Source of the DNA: a virus
Direction: 5' to 3' (one strand)
Virus record (IMG/VR): IMGVR_UViG_3300035241_000047
Span: 1 to 35,959 of that record
Length of the DNA stretch: 35,959 nucleotides
Position numbers and translations under genes: made by a program. This document shows positions 34,922-35,959 of this stretch, piece after piece (within the stretch, counting starts at the first letter, position 1; the number at the start of each line of letters is the position of its first letter). The notes under the pieces are model-generated. The model worked only from the letters and a program-made list of their open reading frames with translations, had not been told where the DNA came from and ran no database searches.

Positions 34922-35959
34922 TCAGTGCCTCGTGGTGGTGCGGCCACGAGTCAGTTGGCTGAGCTCTCTGCCAAGCTGTGCGAACTGTTCATCGCTGCGA
35001 AAAATGCTGCCGCGCTTGAGGCGATCATAGATGACACGCGCTTCAGCGAGATGTCCCGTTGCTTCAGCTGGATCTCGCGCCACCTCGGCAATTTTCGAGT
35101 GGGTGATGCAGAGGTTACGCTTCCATTCCGCGTTACTTGGATCGGTGGCCGCAAGAACCTTGCGAAGGTCGAGAGCCTTGTCGAGCCAGGCGCGCGCATC
35201 GCCGGGCTTGCCAGCCTGTATCGCGACCTCGCCGAGCTTTTCGTAGCATTCTGCGAGATCGCTTCGCCAGACGGTGTTGCTAGGGTCGGTCACCTCGAGC
35301 GTCTTGCGAACTGCGAGGGCCTTGTCGAACCAGGTGCGCGCGTCGTCGAGCTTACCGGCGCTCACCGCGACATCGCCGAGCTTTTCGTAGCATTCTGCGA
35401 GATCGCTTCGCCAGGCGGTGTTACTGGGGTCGGCTCCCGCGAGCGCCTTGCGAACCGCGAGCGCCTGGTCGAACCAGGTGCGCGCGTCATCGAGCTTGCC
35501 GGCGCTCACCGCGACATCGCCGAGCTTTATGTAGGACACCGAGAGGTAGCTCTGCCAGTCGGTGTTGCTGGGGTCTGCCGCGGCGAGCGCCTTGCGAACC
35601 GCGAGGGCCTTGTCGAACCAGGTCCGCGCGTCGTCGAGCTTGCCGGCGCTCATCGCGACGTCGCCGAGCCTTTCGTAGGACACCGAGAGGTCGCGCTGCC
35701 AGGCGGTGTTGCTGGGGTCTGCCGCGGCGAGCGCCTTGGCCACCGCGAGGTACTTGTCGAACCAGGTGCGCGCGTCGTCGAGCTTGCCGGCGCTCACCGC
35801 GACGTCGCCGAGCCTTTCGTAGGACACCGAGAGGTCGCGCTGCCAGGCGGTATTGCTGGGGTCTGCCGCGGCGAGCGCCTTGCGAACCGCGAGGGCCTTG
35901 TCGAACCAGGTGCGCGCGTCGTCGAGCTTGCCGGCGCTCACCGCGATGTCGCCGAGCCT
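34922..35959 (-). CDS. TPR-repeat protein, 3' part (runs off the window)
   Basis: The open frame reaches the right edge of the window, so the gene is partial and its start is outside. It is made of 48-residue units with the TPR consensus: YERLGDVAVSAGKLDDARTW, then FDKALAVRKALAAADPSNTA and WQRDLSVS, and closes with a diverged end SDEQFAQLGRELSQLTR. At least six units are visible. TPR arrays mediate protein contacts; in myxobacteria such tails often belong to kinases or large scaffold proteins. This is not a standard phage structural gene. The gene may be host or accessory DNA located between the early part of the head region and the scaffold operon. Confidence 0.75.
   Translation of the reverse strand, partial: RLGDIAVSAGKLDDARTWFDKALAVRKALAAADPSNTAWQRDLSVSYERLGDVAVSAGKLDDARTWFDKYLAVAKALAAADPSNTAWQRDLSVSYERLGDVAMSAGKLDDARTWFDKALAVRKALAAADPSNTDWQSYLSVSYIKLGDVAVSAGKLDDARTWFDQALAVRKALAGADPSNTAWRSDLAECYEKLGDVAVSAGKLDDARTWFDKALAVRKTLEVTDPSNTVWRSDLAECYEKLGEVAIQAGKPGDARAWLDKALDLRKVLAATDPSNAEWKRNLCITHSKIAEVARDPAEATGHLAEARVIYDRLKRGSIFRSDEQFAQLGRELSQLTRGRTTTRH
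35060..35959 (-). repeat. 144-bp tandem repeats coding TPR units
   Basis: The bases caggtgcgcg or close variants recur at 35187 (degenerate), 35331, 35475, 35619, 35763 and 35907, always 144 bp apart. The units right of 35300 are very similar in DNA, not only in protein. That points to recent amplification and possible collapse in assembly. Confidence 0.9.

Noticed and set aside
28984-34922. 13-bp match CTGGTGGAAAGCT at 28984-28996 and 34910-34922
   Set aside because: A match of this length is expected by chance in 36 kb, and the two contexts differ.

Overview
The window is the late (structural) region of a tailed, contractile-tail prophage or phage-derived element in a GC-rich genome, plus its lysis, regulatory and early-like genes. 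All genes except one repressor-like gene are on the minus strand, so the element reads from right (about 36 kb) to left (1). High GC, frequent GTG starts and TPR arrays made of near-identical repeats would suit a Myxococcota or related deltaproteobacterial host. That host call is inference; no host marker gene is present.

Layout in transcription order: (1) 35,959-34,922, 3' end of a TPR-repeat gene. (2) 34,779-29,553, head module: scaffold-like acidic protein, HK97-type major capsid protein, two small head proteins and a short companion, head-tail connector, head-tail joining protein, tail-completion protein. (3) 28,974-25,293, an inserted accessory pair: a toxin-like protein with two DUF4157 (eCIS core) domains, and a PQQ-type beta-propeller lipoprotein. 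(4) 25,042-13,949, tail module: IPT/TIG plus tail-terminator-like protein, small Cys protein, sheath, tube, chaperone-like protein with an overlapping start-less ORF, tape measure, Afp7-like tube-initiator protein, LysM-type protein, gpD-type hub, gpV-type spike, an unknown protein, gp25/gpW. (5) 13,629-11,585, an AT-richer two-gene accessory island with a defence-like look. (6) 11,285-4,911, gpJ-type baseplate wedge, gpI-type protein, tail fibre, a Cys-rich tail-associated protein, amidase endolysin, LLH-type holin. (7) 4,412-4,822 (+), an XRE repressor-like gene. (8) 4,199-1, small early-like genes: two DUF2924-like proteins (one with a ribbon-helix-helix end), two small unknowns, and an amidoligase plus gamma-glutamylcyclotransferase pair.

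The most unusual signal is regulatory. Three structural operons, starting at 34.8, 25.0 and 11.3 kb, each begin with the same cassette: a strong sigma70-like promoter with a conserved 17-bp spacer, a conserved leader with a small covarying stem, then an intrinsic-terminator-like hairpin just before the first gene. This is the architecture expected if late transcription depends on antitermination at three promoters. Each cassette lies directly downstream of a gene or gene pair that is not a standard virion gene.

Several structural genes are interrupted: single-base-type frameshifts in the tail fibre, spike and tape measure genes, and an in-frame TAG in the gpJ gene. In each case the coding signal resumes in another frame, or after the stop, and runs to the next gene's ribosome-binding site. 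This means either a decaying prophage or indel errors in the assembly. Portal and terminase genes are not in the window and may lie beyond the right edge.
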